In this document: piece by piece, positions 1-10,800 of the stretch
Position numbering within the stretch: the first letter of the stretch is position 1
How the letters are laid out: each line of letters begins with the position of its first letter
From: CAVYGM01 sp963768025
Lineage (GTDB): Bacteria > Bacteroidota > Bacteroidia > Cytophagales > Spirosomataceae
Direction: 5' to 3'
NCBI GenBank assembly: GCA_963768025.1
Contig: CAVYGM010000030.1
Span: 19,533-83,532 of the forward strand
Length of the DNA stretch: 64,000 bases
The notes under the pieces: generated by a model
The model's input: the letters and a program-made list of their open reading frames with translations, nothing else
The model's database searches: none
Told to the model about the DNA's origin: nothing
Translations under genes and position numbers: made by a program

Positions 1-1572
1 GTTGGCTTGCCGGATGCAGAATATATCGAACTTCGTAACGTCACCACCCAACCCATTTCCTTGAAAGGATGGAGACTCCAAATAGGCAGTGGGTCGGCCA
101 TTTTGCCTGATTCACTCGTGCCGGCTGGCAGCTATTTGATTGTCTGTTCCCGCAATACTAGTGGATTATTGGCTGGTTTGGGCCGGGTCATCGGGCTGAC
201 TTCCTTTTCGCTGGCCAATGCAGGCGCCGTGCTGACCTTGCGCAATAGCAAAGGACAGCTCGTGTATTCAGTAGCCTATCAGGATACTTGGTGGCCAAGT
301 GACAAGCGGGCCGGAGGGTATGCTTTGGAACAGGTGGATAGTGCCAATCCCTGCGGAGAAACGAGTAATTGGAAAGTGTCGACTGCCGCCATTGGCGGTA
401 CGCCGGGCAAACCTAACTCCGTCACCGCCAGAAACCCCGATCTGATTCCCCCAAGCGCCGTGCGAATAGAGCTTGCCGGTACCAGTCAAGTTGATGTGTA
501 TTTTGATGAGAGACTTGATAGCCTGGCGAGTGTCCAAAGCGGAATGTTTGAACTAAAAGGGCGGACATTTCGGAAAGTTTCCGTAGAAACTCCTTCCTAT
601 CGGCTCCTATCTCTGCTACTTGACACTCCCTTGTTGGCGGGCCAGCAATATGCCTTAACGCTCAAAAATGTGGCCGATTGTGCCGGTAATCTCCTGCGCG
701 AAGTATCTTTCCCGGTGGGCGTACCCGTCAAAGCCGATTCGGGTGATGTGATTCTGAGCGAGATCCTGTACGATCCGAGGGTAGGCGGGGTGGAGTTTGC
801 GGAAATACACAATCGCACTCAAAACTACATCAGCCTTAAGAATTGGGCTATAGGAGTAGTAAAGGATGGCCAGCCAACGGGATTTAAAATAGTAACGCCA
901 AATCCTGTATTGCTGGCACCCAATGCCTATGTGGCGCTCAGCAGCCACTCGGCCCTCCTGGCCGAGCAGTACCCCAGCGACCTCCCGCGTACCTTGCTCG
1001 AAATGGCCTCCATGCCTGGTTTCACAAACCAAACCGGCGGGGTAGCTCTGCGGGATCCCGAGGGGAAAGTTTTTGACCTGTTCGAGTACCAAGACAGTTT
1101 TCACTCCCCTTTTCTTACCGAAACCAAGGGGGTATCGCTCGAAAGAATGTTTCCTGAAAAAGGGGGTAACGACCCCCAAAACTGGCATTCGGCGGCGGCC
1201 CTTGTGGGCTATGCTACCCCAGGCTATGCCAATTCTCAGGGCGTACGAGGGGCATCTTCTGGCGGATTTACCGTGGAGCCTGAGGCCTTTACCCCCGATG
1301 GGGATGGTGTAGACGAACATGTTACCATTGGTTTTGAATCATCCGCCGCGGGTCAGGTGGCGAGCATTCGAATTTTTGATGTGCAAGGTCGTTTGGTGCG
1401 AAACCTGGTTCAAAACCAAACAGTCGGCACGGATGGGTCGGTGCGCTGGGATGGTACGGATCAGCAGGGGGTGCTGGTCAGAAGTGGCTACTACCTACTT
1501 TTGATCGATACGTTTGATAGCCTTGGAAACTCACAACAATATCGAAAACGGGTCGTTTTGGTAGTACCCTAG
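1..1572 (+). CDS. Lamin-tail-domain surface protein, 5'-truncated
   Basis: The frame is open at the left edge, so the N-terminus is missing; about 523 codons remain. Two lamin-tail (LTD) modules are visible. One is at the very start, with the typical EYIELRN pattern and a GWRL strand. The second is near residues 245-400, starting ILSEILYDP and followed by an FAEIHN strand. An Ig-like segment lies between them (about 145-240). The last 95 residues start at FTPDGDGVDE, contain an IRIFDVQGRLVR strand and end in a FlgD/CHU_C-like beta fold, often found at the C-terminus of secreted Bacteroidota proteins. Known LTD proteins of this kind are exported and often associated with nucleases or adhesion; no catalytic domain is seen here. 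Export by type IX secretion is plausible but not shown. Confidence 0.75.
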   Translation, partial: VGLPDAEYIELRNVTTQPISLKGWRLQIGSGSAILPDSLVPAGSYLIVCSRNTSGLLAGLGRVIGLTSFSLANAGAVLTLRNSKGQLVYSVAYQDTWWPSDKRAGGYALEQVDSANPCGETSNWKVSTAAIGGTPGKPNSVTARNPDLIPPSAVRIELAGTSQVDVYFDERLDSLASVQSGMFELKGRTFRKVSVETPSYRLLSLLLDTPLLAGQQYALTLKNVADCAGNLLREVSFPVGVPVKADSGDVILSEILYDPRVGGVEFAEIHNRTQNYISLKNWAIGVVKDGQPTGFKIVTPNPVLLAPNAYVALSSHSALLAEQYPSDLPRTLLEMASMPGFTNQTGGVALRDPEGKVFDLFEYQDSFHSPFLTETKGVSLERMFPEKGGNDPQNWHSAAALVGYATPGYANSQGVRGASSGGFTVEPEAFTPDGDGVDEHVTIGFESSAAGQVASIRIFDVQGRLVRNLVQNQTVGTDGSVRWDGTDQQGVLVRSGYYLLLIDTFDSLGNSQQYRKRVVLVVP

Positions 1573-1823
1573 TGCGAGGTACTTTTGATATGTGCAAATT
1601 TTAATGCTTCAAAACAAAATTCGTAAGTAGGTGTTTGATATATTGCTACAATTTCATTCAGAGGGTTGAAAAGATTGTGTGGTCCCTGCTATACACTTGG
1701 CATCATATTTGATGGTTTGATTATTCGTGTTCAATTTGGATGCCCTTCATAGGTTTTAAAATGTCCGTCGTGGGAGATTTTAGTTTAGACCGTTATTCAC
1801 CTGTTATTTTGCTTTTATAGGTT

Positions 1824-2426
1824 ATGAAGCTACACGATGCTGAAACCTTTATCCTGAAAGAATTACAAGACAAACTTTCGGACACTCTTTACTACCACAG
1901 CCTTAGCCATATTCTGGACGTAGCAGAAGCTGCGGTTCGCATTGCCATAAGCGAAGGGATTCTGGATGAGGAAACCCTTACTTTACTTCGAACGGCTGCC
2001 CTTTTCCACGATGCAGGATTTATAAAAACGTACGGTGGTCACGAAGAAGAAGGATGCCGAATTTCGAGAGAAGTTCTCCCACACTTTGGCTATTCACCTG
2101 CACACATACGGATGATTTGTGGAATGATAAGAGCCACCAAAATTCCCCAGCAACCCAAAAACAAGCTTGAAGAAATACTCTGTGATGCCGATCTGGATTA
2201 CCTGGGACGGGACGATTTCGAAGCCATTGCCCATGGCCTTTATTGCGAATTGAAAGAACGGAACATGGTGGGGGATGATAAATCGTGGAACCAAATCCAG
2301 ATACGATTTATGGAAAACCACCATTATTGGACACCCTCTGCACAAGATTCCCGTCAGCCCATAAAACGACTCCACCTTTGCCGGCTGCATCAGCTTGTCC
2401 AAGAGCAGATGCAACAGGATTCGTGA
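1824..2426 (+). CDS. HD-domain phosphohydrolase-like protein
   Basis: A 200-residue soluble protein of the HD superfamily. Visible metal-site residues are a histidine pair near H25/H29, the HD doublet at residues 62-63 in FHDAGF, and a later DADLDYLG motif that supplies the distal aspartate. Family members hydrolyse phosphate esters, often of nucleotides, or are regulatory; the substrate cannot be read from sequence. It lacks RelA/SpoT or GGDEF partners. It ends five bases from the end of the convergent FG-GAP gene, so the two messages meet tail to tail. The upstream 251 bases hold no gene that I can see. Confidence 0.75.
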   Translation: MKLHDAETFILKELQDKLSDTLYYHSLSHILDVAEAAVRIAISEGILDEETLTLLRTAALFHDAGFIKTYGGHEEEGCRISREVLPHFGYSPAHIRMICGMIRATKIPQQPKNKLEEILCDADLDYLGRDDFEAIAHGLYCELKERNMVGDDKSWNQIQIRFMENHHYWTPSAQDSRQPIKRLHLCRLHQLVQEQMQQDS

Positions 2427-2431
2427 TCTGC

Positions 2432-5400
2432 TTACAATTTAGCCTTACGCTTTTTTCCTTTAAAGTCAACGATTTCTACCGCGGCTACCTCGGCGGTGAG
2501 AGGAATGTGCCGGGCCGATTGGGAAAGGAAAGAAGCTCCATAGTACAGCTCATACCGTCTTGACTTTCCATTTTTTAACAGGATGTTAGCGTAAGAATCC
2601 CCTGCCTGCACCGGCAACCACCGTAGGGCAGGAGCTGACTGGCCAAAGACGCGCAATGGGCCCCGGTTTTGGGAAGCTACTATCAGCCGCTGGCCGCTGG
2701 CCGTCGGAAGTTCCACGAGTCCTTTGGCGTTGCCAGGTACATAAAACCCACTTTGGGACATGGGAACAGGTTTGAAATTTCCGGCGCCGTCCCCTTTCAA
2801 AAATAAGCCGTTCGAGGAATCGAAGCGCCCCAAACTTACTTCGTTGCCAAAGTCATTGGCCACCAGCAATACATCCAAATTTCCGTCGGAGTCAAAATCA
2901 TCGGCAATCATGCCGTTGACTGGTGCCACCTGAGCTAATGTCGGCAGAGGCCTGATACTAAACTGCCCATTCCCCTTATTCTCTATGTAGGATGACTGCA
3001 AATAGGAAGCTTCCAACACGATGGCCTCTTTTCGCTGCTCCTCTGGCAGAAGGTTTTCAAAAGTAGCTTTGGAAAAAGCATCGTAGGTTTGGAATTTGGC
3101 CCGCATCGGAATCATTTGTTTGATCATATCCTCCCGTCCGTGGAAAGGTACCAGTTCGCGGGTACCCGCTGTCGTCGGATAGTATACGAGCGGGATGGCG
3201 TCAAAGCTTCCGTCCTTATTGAAATCCCCGCCCAGCAGGGTTAGGGGGGTGGTATCCGAGGCCCGCAGGATGTTATTCAATCCCAGATTTCCCGCTATGT
3301 AGTCTACGTCCCCGTCATTGTCGAAGTCGCCGCCGATGAGGCTATTCCAGAAACCCTTGTATTTTGCCAGGTAGCCATTCAGCGCATCATCGGGGACTAA
3401 GGTGCCGTTTTCGTTTTGGAATACGGTCAATGGCATCCATTCCCCGGCCACGATCAGGTCCACAAAGCCATCCTTATTGTAGTCGGTCCAGAGGGCATCA
3501 CAAATAAGCCCGCCCTGCTGAAGTAGAGGGGCCACCTGCTTTGTCACATCCGAAAATCGAACCTGGCCAGGAGAGGAGTCGTTCCTCAGAATGAAACTGC
3601 TCACCGGGCGGGGATAATGCTCAGGGTCCACGCGTCCGCCCACAAAAACATCCAGGTCACCGTCACGGTCGAAGTCCGTAGCCCGCACGCAGGAAGTACT
3701 CACAAATGACTGGGGTAAGGCCGAAGGCGCACGTGTGAATTGTCCCTTGCCGTCATTGAGATACAGCTGGTCCTGATAACTCGGATGACCGGGAGGCTGC
3801 TCATTGCTGCCACTGGCTATATACAGGTCATTGTCGCCGTCTCCATCAGCGTCGAAAAAGAGCACCCCCATATCCTCAGACTGCTTGGCTTCGCCTTCTT
3901 CTCCGGGCAATAAATCCGCCATAGCAAAGGTTCCGTTGGCTTTTTGGATAAAAAAACGGCCTTTGTGCTGCCTTGACCCTGCCACGAACAGATCAGAAAG
4001 GCCGTCCCCGTTGATATCCGCCGTGGCTATTGCCGGTGGGTATTGGGATAATTTGTGGGGAAGGAGCTTTTGTCCATTGAAATCAATGAATTCAGGTTCC
4101 TGATGAACCCATTGAATACCCAGGGAGTCGGCCATGTCCCTGAACAAATAGGCAGGTGTTAGTTCTGAAGAGATGGTTTCAAGCGCATCTTCCTGCCTGA
4201 CGATTAAAAGTCGATCGGTCGCCACGTTGGCAACGGTTTGCTGTTTGCCGTTTGGCCACACGATTCTGATACTTTGGACCGTGCTGACATCGCCCAAACC
4301 AAAATGAGCCACCGGCTCCACCGTAGACAAGTACCCCCGGTAAGGAGAATGTTCATATACCTGCCTGAGGCTATCCGCGTAGCGGATTTCTACCCGTGCG
4401 CCCAGGCCATTCGGATTGTGGCCTGTTCCCCGAAAGGCGACACGTAAGTAATGGTTTTTTTCGGGTTGGGCCTCCATCAAATTATTGCGGTAGACAAAGG
4501 CCGAATCGTTGATATTATTGACGACCATATCCAAATCCCCGTCTCCATCCAGATCTCCGTAGGCAGCTCCGTTTGAAAAGGATGGCTCTTGAATGCCCCA
4601 TTTATCGGTTACATTTTCAAAGGTAAGATCCCCCTTGTTGCGGAAAGCAAAGTTTTTTATTTTGACGGTGGGAATCTGGGCGATGAGGTACTCCTTTGTA
4701 GCAATGGAGCCGCTTTCCTGACGAAACTGGGCAAAATCCCGATCCGTGACGTCGCGCGGAAAACCATTGGTCACGACCAGGTCGCGGTAGCCGTCGTGGT
4801 CAAAGTCGGCCAGCATGGGCGTCCAACTCCAGTCGGTTTCGGCCACATCAGCCAGCATGCCCATATCGGCAAAAATGGGCTCATTGGTGCCGGGTTTGTT
4901 GCCCATGTTGATCTGCATGGTATTGCGCACGTACTCGTACGTAAAGCCGTACAGGTCGTTGTTCAGATAGCCCTGGTAGCTATTGGGGCCCATCAATTTT
5001 TTCTTGCGGGTGTTATCGCGCGGTAGCATATCCAATACCACCACGTCCATGAGGCCGTCGTTGTTGATGTCGGCGACGTCGTTGCCCATGGCCGAGTTGC
5101 TGGTATGCTTGAAGTATGCCTGGGCGCGATCCGTGAAAGTACCGTTCCCATTGTTGATGTATAGGAGGTCATTGGACAGGTAATCATTGGTGACGTAAAT
5201 GTCCTTGAAACCATCCCGGTTGAAGTCGGTGATGTTGATTCCTAAGCCGTAGCCCTCTATTTGGATACCGGCTTCTTGGGATACATTGGTGTAGCGGGGG
5301 TGACTGGCCGTGCTGTCCCAGTCGCAGCGGTACAGGCGGTCAGTGGTAGGGGAGGAGCCATCGGTACGTTTCTTGTGGTATAGGTTGGGGTACTCGTCTA

Positions 5401-5983
5401 TGGTGTCGATCAACACGTACAGATCCAGGTCTCCGTCGTTGTCGTAGTCAAAAAAAGCCGCCTGCATGGAATGCCCCGTATCCGCTACGCCATATTCGGC
5501 GGCCATTTCTTTGAACCGGGGTACCCCCTCTGCGTCATTCCCCTGGTTGACAAACAACAAATTAGCGCGTTCTTTTTCGGACTTGTAGGTAGTTGCCGAA
5601 AGGTAGATGTCCATCCGTCCGTCGGCATTGATGTCCACCAGACTTACGCCCGAGCACCAACGACCTAGGTTCGATAGTCCTGCTTTCTGGCTAACATCCG
5701 TGAATTTCATGTTCCCCTGATTGATATAAACCTGGCTATTGACCTGGTTGCCCGAGAATACCACATCGGGCAGGCTGTCGCCGTTCAGGTCGGCAATGCC
5801 CACGCCACCCCCGTTATAGACGTACTCGAAGTCAATGATATTTAGGGTATCGTTTTCGGTAATTCGGTTGGCAAAAGTGATGCCAGTATCTTCGGCGGGC
5901 AACTGCGTAAACAGTGTTTTTTCCTGACAGGAAGTTAGGAAAATAAGGAAGAAAGCCACCAGTAAAAAGGAATACAAACGCAT
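2432..5983 (-). CDS. FG-GAP/ASPIC-UnbV (CRTAC1-like) lipoprotein
   Basis: A predicted surface lipoprotein of 1183 residues. A longer reading frame reaches 6070, but I choose the start at 5983. From there the protein begins with a classic lipoprotein signal (MRLYSFLL..., lipobox LTSC), and the longer version would run through the terminator at 6026-6056. It contains many FG-GAP/VCBS calcium-loop repeats (D-x-D/N-x-D-G-x-x-D, for example DFDRDGDLDV and DYDNDGDLDL) in two propeller-like halves. An ASPIC/UnbV domain lies around residues 540-590 (GLGARVEIRYAD to IRIVWPNGKQQTV). Large proteins of this kind often sit beside SusC/SusD in Cytophagales. A role in glycan or protein binding at the outer membrane is inferred; no catalytic motif is seen. 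Confidence 0.85.
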   Translation of the reverse strand: MRLYSFLLVAFFLIFLTSCQEKTLFTQLPAEDTGITFANRITENDTLNIIDFEYVYNGGGVGIADLNGDSLPDVVFSGNQVNSQVYINQGNMKFTDVSQKAGLSNLGRWCSGVSLVDINADGRMDIYLSATTYKSEKERANLLFVNQGNDAEGVPRFKEMAAEYGVADTGHSMQAAFFDYDNDGDLDLYVLIDTIDEYPNLYHKKRTDGSSPTTDRLYRCDWDSTASHPRYTNVSQEAGIQIEGYGLGINITDFNRDGFKDIYVTNDYLSNDLLYINNGNGTFTDRAQAYFKHTSNSAMGNDVADINNDGLMDVVVLDMLPRDNTRKKKLMGPNSYQGYLNNDLYGFTYEYVRNTMQINMGNKPGTNEPIFADMGMLADVAETDWSWTPMLADFDHDGYRDLVVTNGFPRDVTDRDFAQFRQESGSIATKEYLIAQIPTVKIKNFAFRNKGDLTFENVTDKWGIQEPSFSNGAAYGDLDGDGDLDMVVNNINDSAFVYRNNLMEAQPEKNHYLRVAFRGTGHNPNGLGARVEIRYADSLRQVYEHSPYRGYLSTVEPVAHFGLGDVSTVQSIRIVWPNGKQQTVANVATDRLLIVRQEDALETISSELTPAYLFRDMADSLGIQWVHQEPEFIDFNGQKLLPHKLSQYPPAIATADINGDGLSDLFVAGSRQHKGRFFIQKANGTFAMADLLPGEEGEAKQSEDMGVLFFDADGDGDNDLYIASGSNEQPPGHPSYQDQLYLNDGKGQFTRAPSALPQSFVSTSCVRATDFDRDGDLDVFVGGRVDPEHYPRPVSSFILRNDSSPGQVRFSDVTKQVAPLLQQGGLICDALWTDYNKDGFVDLIVAGEWMPLTVFQNENGTLVPDDALNGYLAKYKGFWNSLIGGDFDNDGDVDYIAGNLGLNNILRASDTTPLTLLGGDFNKDGSFDAIPLVYYPTTAGTRELVPFHGREDMIKQMIPMRAKFQTYDAFSKATFENLLPEEQRKEAIVLEASYLQSSYIENKGNGQFSIRPLPTLAQVAPVNGMIADDFDSDGNLDVLLVANDFGNEVSLGRFDSSNGLFLKGDGAGNFKPVPMSQSGFYVPGNAKGLVELPTASGQRLIVASQNRGPLRVFGQSAPALRWLPVQAGDSYANILLKNGKSRRYELYYGASFLSQSARHIPLTAEVAAVEIVDFKGKKRKAKL

Positions 5984-6025
5984 GAGAGGGTCTTTTTTAT
6001 GCTTATTTGAGCTACAAATATACCC

Positions 6026-6056
6026 AAAAAGGCAAGCCATGTGGCTTGCCTTTTTT
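6026..6056 (-). terminator. Intrinsic terminator after susD
   Basis: Perfect stem GGCAAGCC/GGCTTGCC with a four-base loop, extended by A/T pairs, and a T-run on the minus strand. It lies between the susD stop and the start of the FG-GAP lipoprotein. The latter is therefore either on its own promoter or expressed by read-through. Confidence 0.8.
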
Positions 6057-6079
6057 AGAGTTACAATCAAAAACCAGGA

Positions 6080-7831
6080 TCAATACCCAGGATTCTGCGT
6101 TAAAATATCCTTACCCAAAAGGTCAATCTGACCCTGAGGAATAGGAAGTAGCTCATGCTTTTTGGCCACGAAGCGTCCTCCACCCAGCGTGGTGGGTAGG
6201 AACTTGCTGTCGTGGGTCAAGTAAGCATTGATTTCTTTCTCAGCAACACCCCAACGGATTAGGTCGTAGAACCGGTGTCCTTCGCCGGATAGCTCAAGCT
6301 TGCGCTCAAAGCGTACTGCGGTGCGCGCCGACTCCTTGGTGGCAAATTGGCTGGCAGGGTATTCCGTAATCGAATACTTAGCAGCGGGGCTACCACCCTG
6401 CATTACAAAGCTGGCGGGATTAGCGGCACGCCGACGAACAAGATTGGTGTATTCGCGGGCCTTATCGAGGCTTCCCACTTCGATCTCCGCCTCAGCGGCC
6501 ATCAGCAGTACATCGGCAAAACGAATGATCGTGTAGTTAAGAGCCGTGTAGCCGGGAGTCCAGGTACTGTTGTCTTGCAAAGATCCACGGTCCGACTTGT
6601 AGTAGGTGTACTTCTTGGGTGAGTAGGGACCACCGTTGGGCTGGTTCCGAATCCAGTCAGCACCAGGGTGGGGCTGCCAGTCGAGGTACTGAATACCACG
6701 GCGACCTACGGAGTGATCCAGACGGGGATCCAGGTTGCCAGCGTCAGGTGTAAAAGCAGTTGCTGAAGGTACACCCATATCGGACTTTACTGCGTTAGCA
6801 GTGGTATTGTAAGAGCCATCCAACAGGGGAAGCCCCGCGGCAGTAGTCCGGAAGGAATTCACTAGCTCGAAACTAGGCTGGAAAAATCCGCAGCAGTTAC
6901 CAGGGCCGTTGGGACCGGTGTTGTAGGGATAGTTCAAGTCAAACTCGGGGAAAGCGTTGTTAACCGACCCCGTGTTGGCCGCGTTCTGAATCGCAAACAC
7001 CGACTCCAGGTTGTTATCATTGGACGCTTTGAAAATATCCGCGTAGTTGGGTACCAGACCGTACTTCTTACCATTGGCCGTTGTACCACTGGTGATCACC
7101 GCGTCAAACAACGGCTTAGCTTGAGCGTACTTATTCTGCTGAAGATAAATCTTGGCCAGGTAGGCACCCGCGGCCCACTTGTTGGCACGTCCCGGAGCAC
7201 CCTGGGTTTCGGGCAGGTTGTCGTATGCAAACTTCATGTCCTCCTCTATTTTAGGATACAGAGGCTGATCGTTTTTGATGTCTTCGATTCCGCTACCGTA
7301 ATCGTCGGCTTCGGTCACATAGGGCGTTTTGTCATAGTTACGAGCCAATTCGAAGTAGTAATGGGCACGCAGGAAGCGGGCTTCGGCCGAAATCCGCTTT
7401 TTGTCCGCATCCGTTACATCGGGATTGGCTTTGCCTAGCAGGCGAAGCACGTTGTTGGCACGGGCTATACCTTCGTAAAGTCCCCGGTAGTTATCATTGA
7501 TTACTCCCTGGGTAGGAAGGGTCTCAAAGCGTTGTATGGGGTTGATGTCGCTGAAATCGCCGGGGTCGGTACCTTTGTTGGCATCCCCGCCGCGGATACT
7601 TCCCCACACCCAGTTCGTGGCACTAGCCATGCGGTTCTCCCGGCCATTCAGGTGGGAGTAGGTAGCAATCAAAGACCCCTCAATACCGGCCTTGGATGTA
7701 AGCTGTGACTCACTGATCTGACCCGTGGCGGGTATGGTCAGGAAATCGTCGTTACAGGATACTCCGATGAAGGTGAGCCCCGCCGTAACGGAGGCAATCA
7801 TCGCAGCGGTTTTAAATGTTATTTTTCTCAT
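6080..7831 (-). CDS. RagB/SusD family nutrient-uptake lipoprotein
   Basis: A 583-residue SusD homologue. It starts with a lipoprotein signal (lipobox GVSC near residue 26, followed by NDDFL), as is usual for this family. The N-terminal TPR half includes the conserved GIEGSLIATYSHLNGR and ISAEARFLRAHYYFELAR stretches. The C-terminal half ends with the family signature RFYDLIRWGVAEKEI, then LLPIPQGQIDL and TQNPGY. SusD proteins cap the SusC TonB-dependent channel and bind the incoming glycan or peptide. The gene follows susC by about 60 bases on the same strand, so they form one operon. The substrate is not identifiable, since no glycoside hydrolase is linked in the window. Confidence 0.95.
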   Translation of the reverse strand: MRKITFKTAAMIASVTAGLTFIGVSCNDDFLTIPATGQISESQLTSKAGIEGSLIATYSHLNGRENRMASATNWVWGSIRGGDANKGTDPGDFSDINPIQRFETLPTQGVINDNYRGLYEGIARANNVLRLLGKANPDVTDADKKRISAEARFLRAHYYFELARNYDKTPYVTEADDYGSGIEDIKNDQPLYPKIEEDMKFAYDNLPETQGAPGRANKWAAGAYLAKIYLQQNKYAQAKPLFDAVITSGTTANGKKYGLVPNYADIFKASNDNNLESVFAIQNAANTGSVNNAFPEFDLNYPYNTGPNGPGNCCGFFQPSFELVNSFRTTAAGLPLLDGSYNTTANAVKSDMGVPSATAFTPDAGNLDPRLDHSVGRRGIQYLDWQPHPGADWIRNQPNGGPYSPKKYTYYKSDRGSLQDNSTWTPGYTALNYTIIRFADVLLMAAEAEIEVGSLDKAREYTNLVRRRAANPASFVMQGGSPAAKYSITEYPASQFATKESARTAVRFERKLELSGEGHRFYDLIRWGVAEKEINAYLTHDSKFLPTTLGGGRFVAKKHELLPIPQGQIDLLGKDILTQNPGY

Positions 7832-7892
7832 TTTTTTTAAGTTTGTTTAGTTATCCAGTTTTCTTAAAAAGGATAATTGAAAAGAAAATGGA

Positions 7893-10800
7893 TTAGAATC
7901 CGATGTTCACACCTAAGTTGAAGCTTCTCGTAATCGGGTAGTTTCCTACGTCGATACCAAACTGCGTATCGGCATTACCACCTACCGATGGATCAAGTCC
8001 CTCGTACTTAGACAAGGTCAAGAGGTTGTTGGTAGAGGCGAAAATGCGCAGACGTTGCATACCGAGACGTGACAAAACGTTAGCTGGCAGCGTGTAGCCA
8101 AGTGACAGGTTTTGAATACGAAGGTACGAGCCGTCTTCTACGTAGTATGAACTAGACTGGGTGTTGGTACTGAAATTGGAAGCTGACTCGTAGATGGGTA
8201 TCGTAGCACCCGTATTCTGGGGAGTCCATGAACCTTTGATACGATCCGACTTGCTCGATCCCAGGAAGGAAGGATAGAAATCGGTAAACCAACGAGAAGC
8301 ATTGAAGATTTGGTTGCCAGTCACGGCATTGGCGTACACGTTGAGGTCAAAATTCTTGTATTTCAACGTCAGGGCCACTCCACCCGAGAACTTCGGTACG
8401 GGGCTACCCAGGTAGGTACGGTCGTCGGGGCTGATCTTGCCATCGCCGTTTACGTCGCGGTAGCGCAGGCGGCCAGTGGCAGCACCATCCTGAGTCGGGG
8501 CATTCTTCACTTCTTCGGCACTCTGGAATAGTCCGATTACGTCATAGCCATAGAAAGCCGAAATAGAGCGGCCCAACTGGTTACGGATGGGCTCGATACC
8601 CCGGTACCCTGGGTTTACGGTAGTCAGGTAAGTAAGGTCACCCGACAAGGCCGGTGATTTCATTCTTAAGGATACCTCCCGTTACATTCAGCTCATAGTT
8701 CAGATCACCCGTAATTTTACCCCGGGTGATTACCTGGAGGTCAATTCCCTTGTTGGACATGCTACCCGTGTTTACGGAAGGAGGCGAAGCCCGATAGCCC
8801 AATGTGGCCGTTACGGGCACCTGGAACAACAGGTCACGGGTTTCTTTTTCCCACAAATCAAGGATCACGTCCAAACGGCCGTTGAAGAAGGTACCGTCAA
8901 TACCGATGTTCTTGGTGATAGAAGTTTCCCATTTGGCATTAGGGTTTCCAATCCGTGTCCGGTAGTATCCCTCGGCCGCGCTGCTGTTGCTACCGTTGAT
9001 ATCATAGGAGGAAAGTCCGATGCTGGCGGCAAACAAACTGTACTGGTTGTTGGGGTCTACGTTGTTGGAGTTCCCCATCAAGCCATACCCGCCCCGAACT
9101 TTCAGGTCGGTGATCCAGGTGATCGACTTCATGAAGTCTTCGGAAGATAAGCGCCAGGCAGCCGAGACTGCTGGGAATACCCCGTACCGATTGTTTACCC
9201 CGAAACGAGAAGATCCATCGCGACGAACCACCCCGGTCAGGATGTACTTATCGTTGAAAATGTAGTTGACCCGGCTAAACAGCGAATAAAAGTTTACGCC
9301 TTTGAAGTAGTTACTACCCACGGTACGTCCGCTTCCACTCGTTGTGTTCAGCGTAACGTAGTTAGGATCGGTAGAAAATGGATTCAGACCGTTGCCATTG
9401 ATGTTGCGGCCTGAGCCGGTGTTCAAGGCTTCCTGTCCTACCAATAGGTCTACATTGTGCTTTCCAAAACGCTTCTTGTAGCTGGCAGTATTGGTAAGTG
9501 TCCAGGCAAAAGAGAAGCCACCGCCTTCACCATAACCAAAGGCCGAGTTGTTTTCGGAGTTTTCGTACTGCAAACGGCTGTAATTCCAATTGTAGAAATT
9601 ATTGAACTGTCCACCCACGGTGCTGCGTAGGGTAAGGCCGGGAATTACATCATATTCTACGTAGAGGTTACCAAAGCCGTTACCGTTAAATCCGCGGTTG
9701 TTGGCGGCTCCGTCGCGGTTGGCTACGGGGTTACGGGGGTTGTTGAAGCCTTTGGCAGCGGTGCCTGCATAGCCACCAAACTCATCATAAATAGGAATGA
9801 TGGTAGGCATACGGTAGGCCAGGTTGATGTCGTTTTCATTGTCCGCCGAGCCTAAACCACCGTTCTCACCGTCCTGAGCAAGTACCTGACGGTAGGTGAA
9901 CTGAAGGTTTTCTCCAATCCGGAGATTCTTCAATACTTTGAACTCTGAATTAGCCCGGAAAGAATACCGCTTAAAGCTATTGTATAACAAAATACCAGAC
10001 TGATTCTGAGCACCAAACCCAATGTAGAAGTTGCTCTTTTCGCCACCGCCCGAGAAGCCCAACGAGTGGCGCATCATAGGAGCCGTGCGCGTGATGGCGT
10101 CGTACCAGTCGGTTCCGGCCTTGTTGGCCTTTACCACTTGGTAGATCGAACCTGCCGCCGGATTAACGTTATATTTCGCTCTTTCGGCTTCCAGATTCAC
10201 GGAGCCCGTTACACCAGGAGTACCCCCTACATTGATGTAGTCAGGAATTACCGGAGTAGCACCTGTGCCAAACTGTGGGTGGTTAAATACAGGGGCTGAT
10301 CCTTTCTGAAAAGCATCGTTTTTCGACGCAATCCAAGTCCACTCGGCAAGTTCCTGAGGACTCAGAGACTTGAATGGCTTACCAGGGTTGGTGGCACCAA
10401 ACAGGCCATCATACGTGATGTTCAACTTGCGGGCGGAGTAACTGCCCTTCTTGGTCGTGTATACGATTACACCGTTGGCAGCACGTGCTCCATAAATAGA
10501 AGCAGCGGCAGCATCTTTCAGTACGGTCGTAGACTCGATGTCGTCAGGATTCAGGAAGTCCGTAGAACCTACGGGTACTCCGTCCACAACGTAAAGAGGC
10601 TCGTTACCACCGAAAGCACCAAAGCCCCGTACGCGGATTTGGCTGGTTGTACCGGGCTGACCGTTAGTTACGACCGTAACACCGGCAACGCGTCCGGCCA
10701 ACTGCTGCTCTACGTTACCAGAAGGTACCTGAGTCAAGTCCTTGGCTTTTACGGTAGCGACGGCACCGGCGGTTTCGCGGCGGTTGTCTGTGGTGTACCC

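Noticed and set aside
655..1320. Minus-strand frame of 221 codons opposite the lamin-tail gene
   Set aside because: No family features; the plus-strand domains are clear.
5984..6070. Upstream extension of the FG-GAP gene start
   Set aside because: The extension crosses a terminator and hides the lipoprotein signal that starts at 5983.
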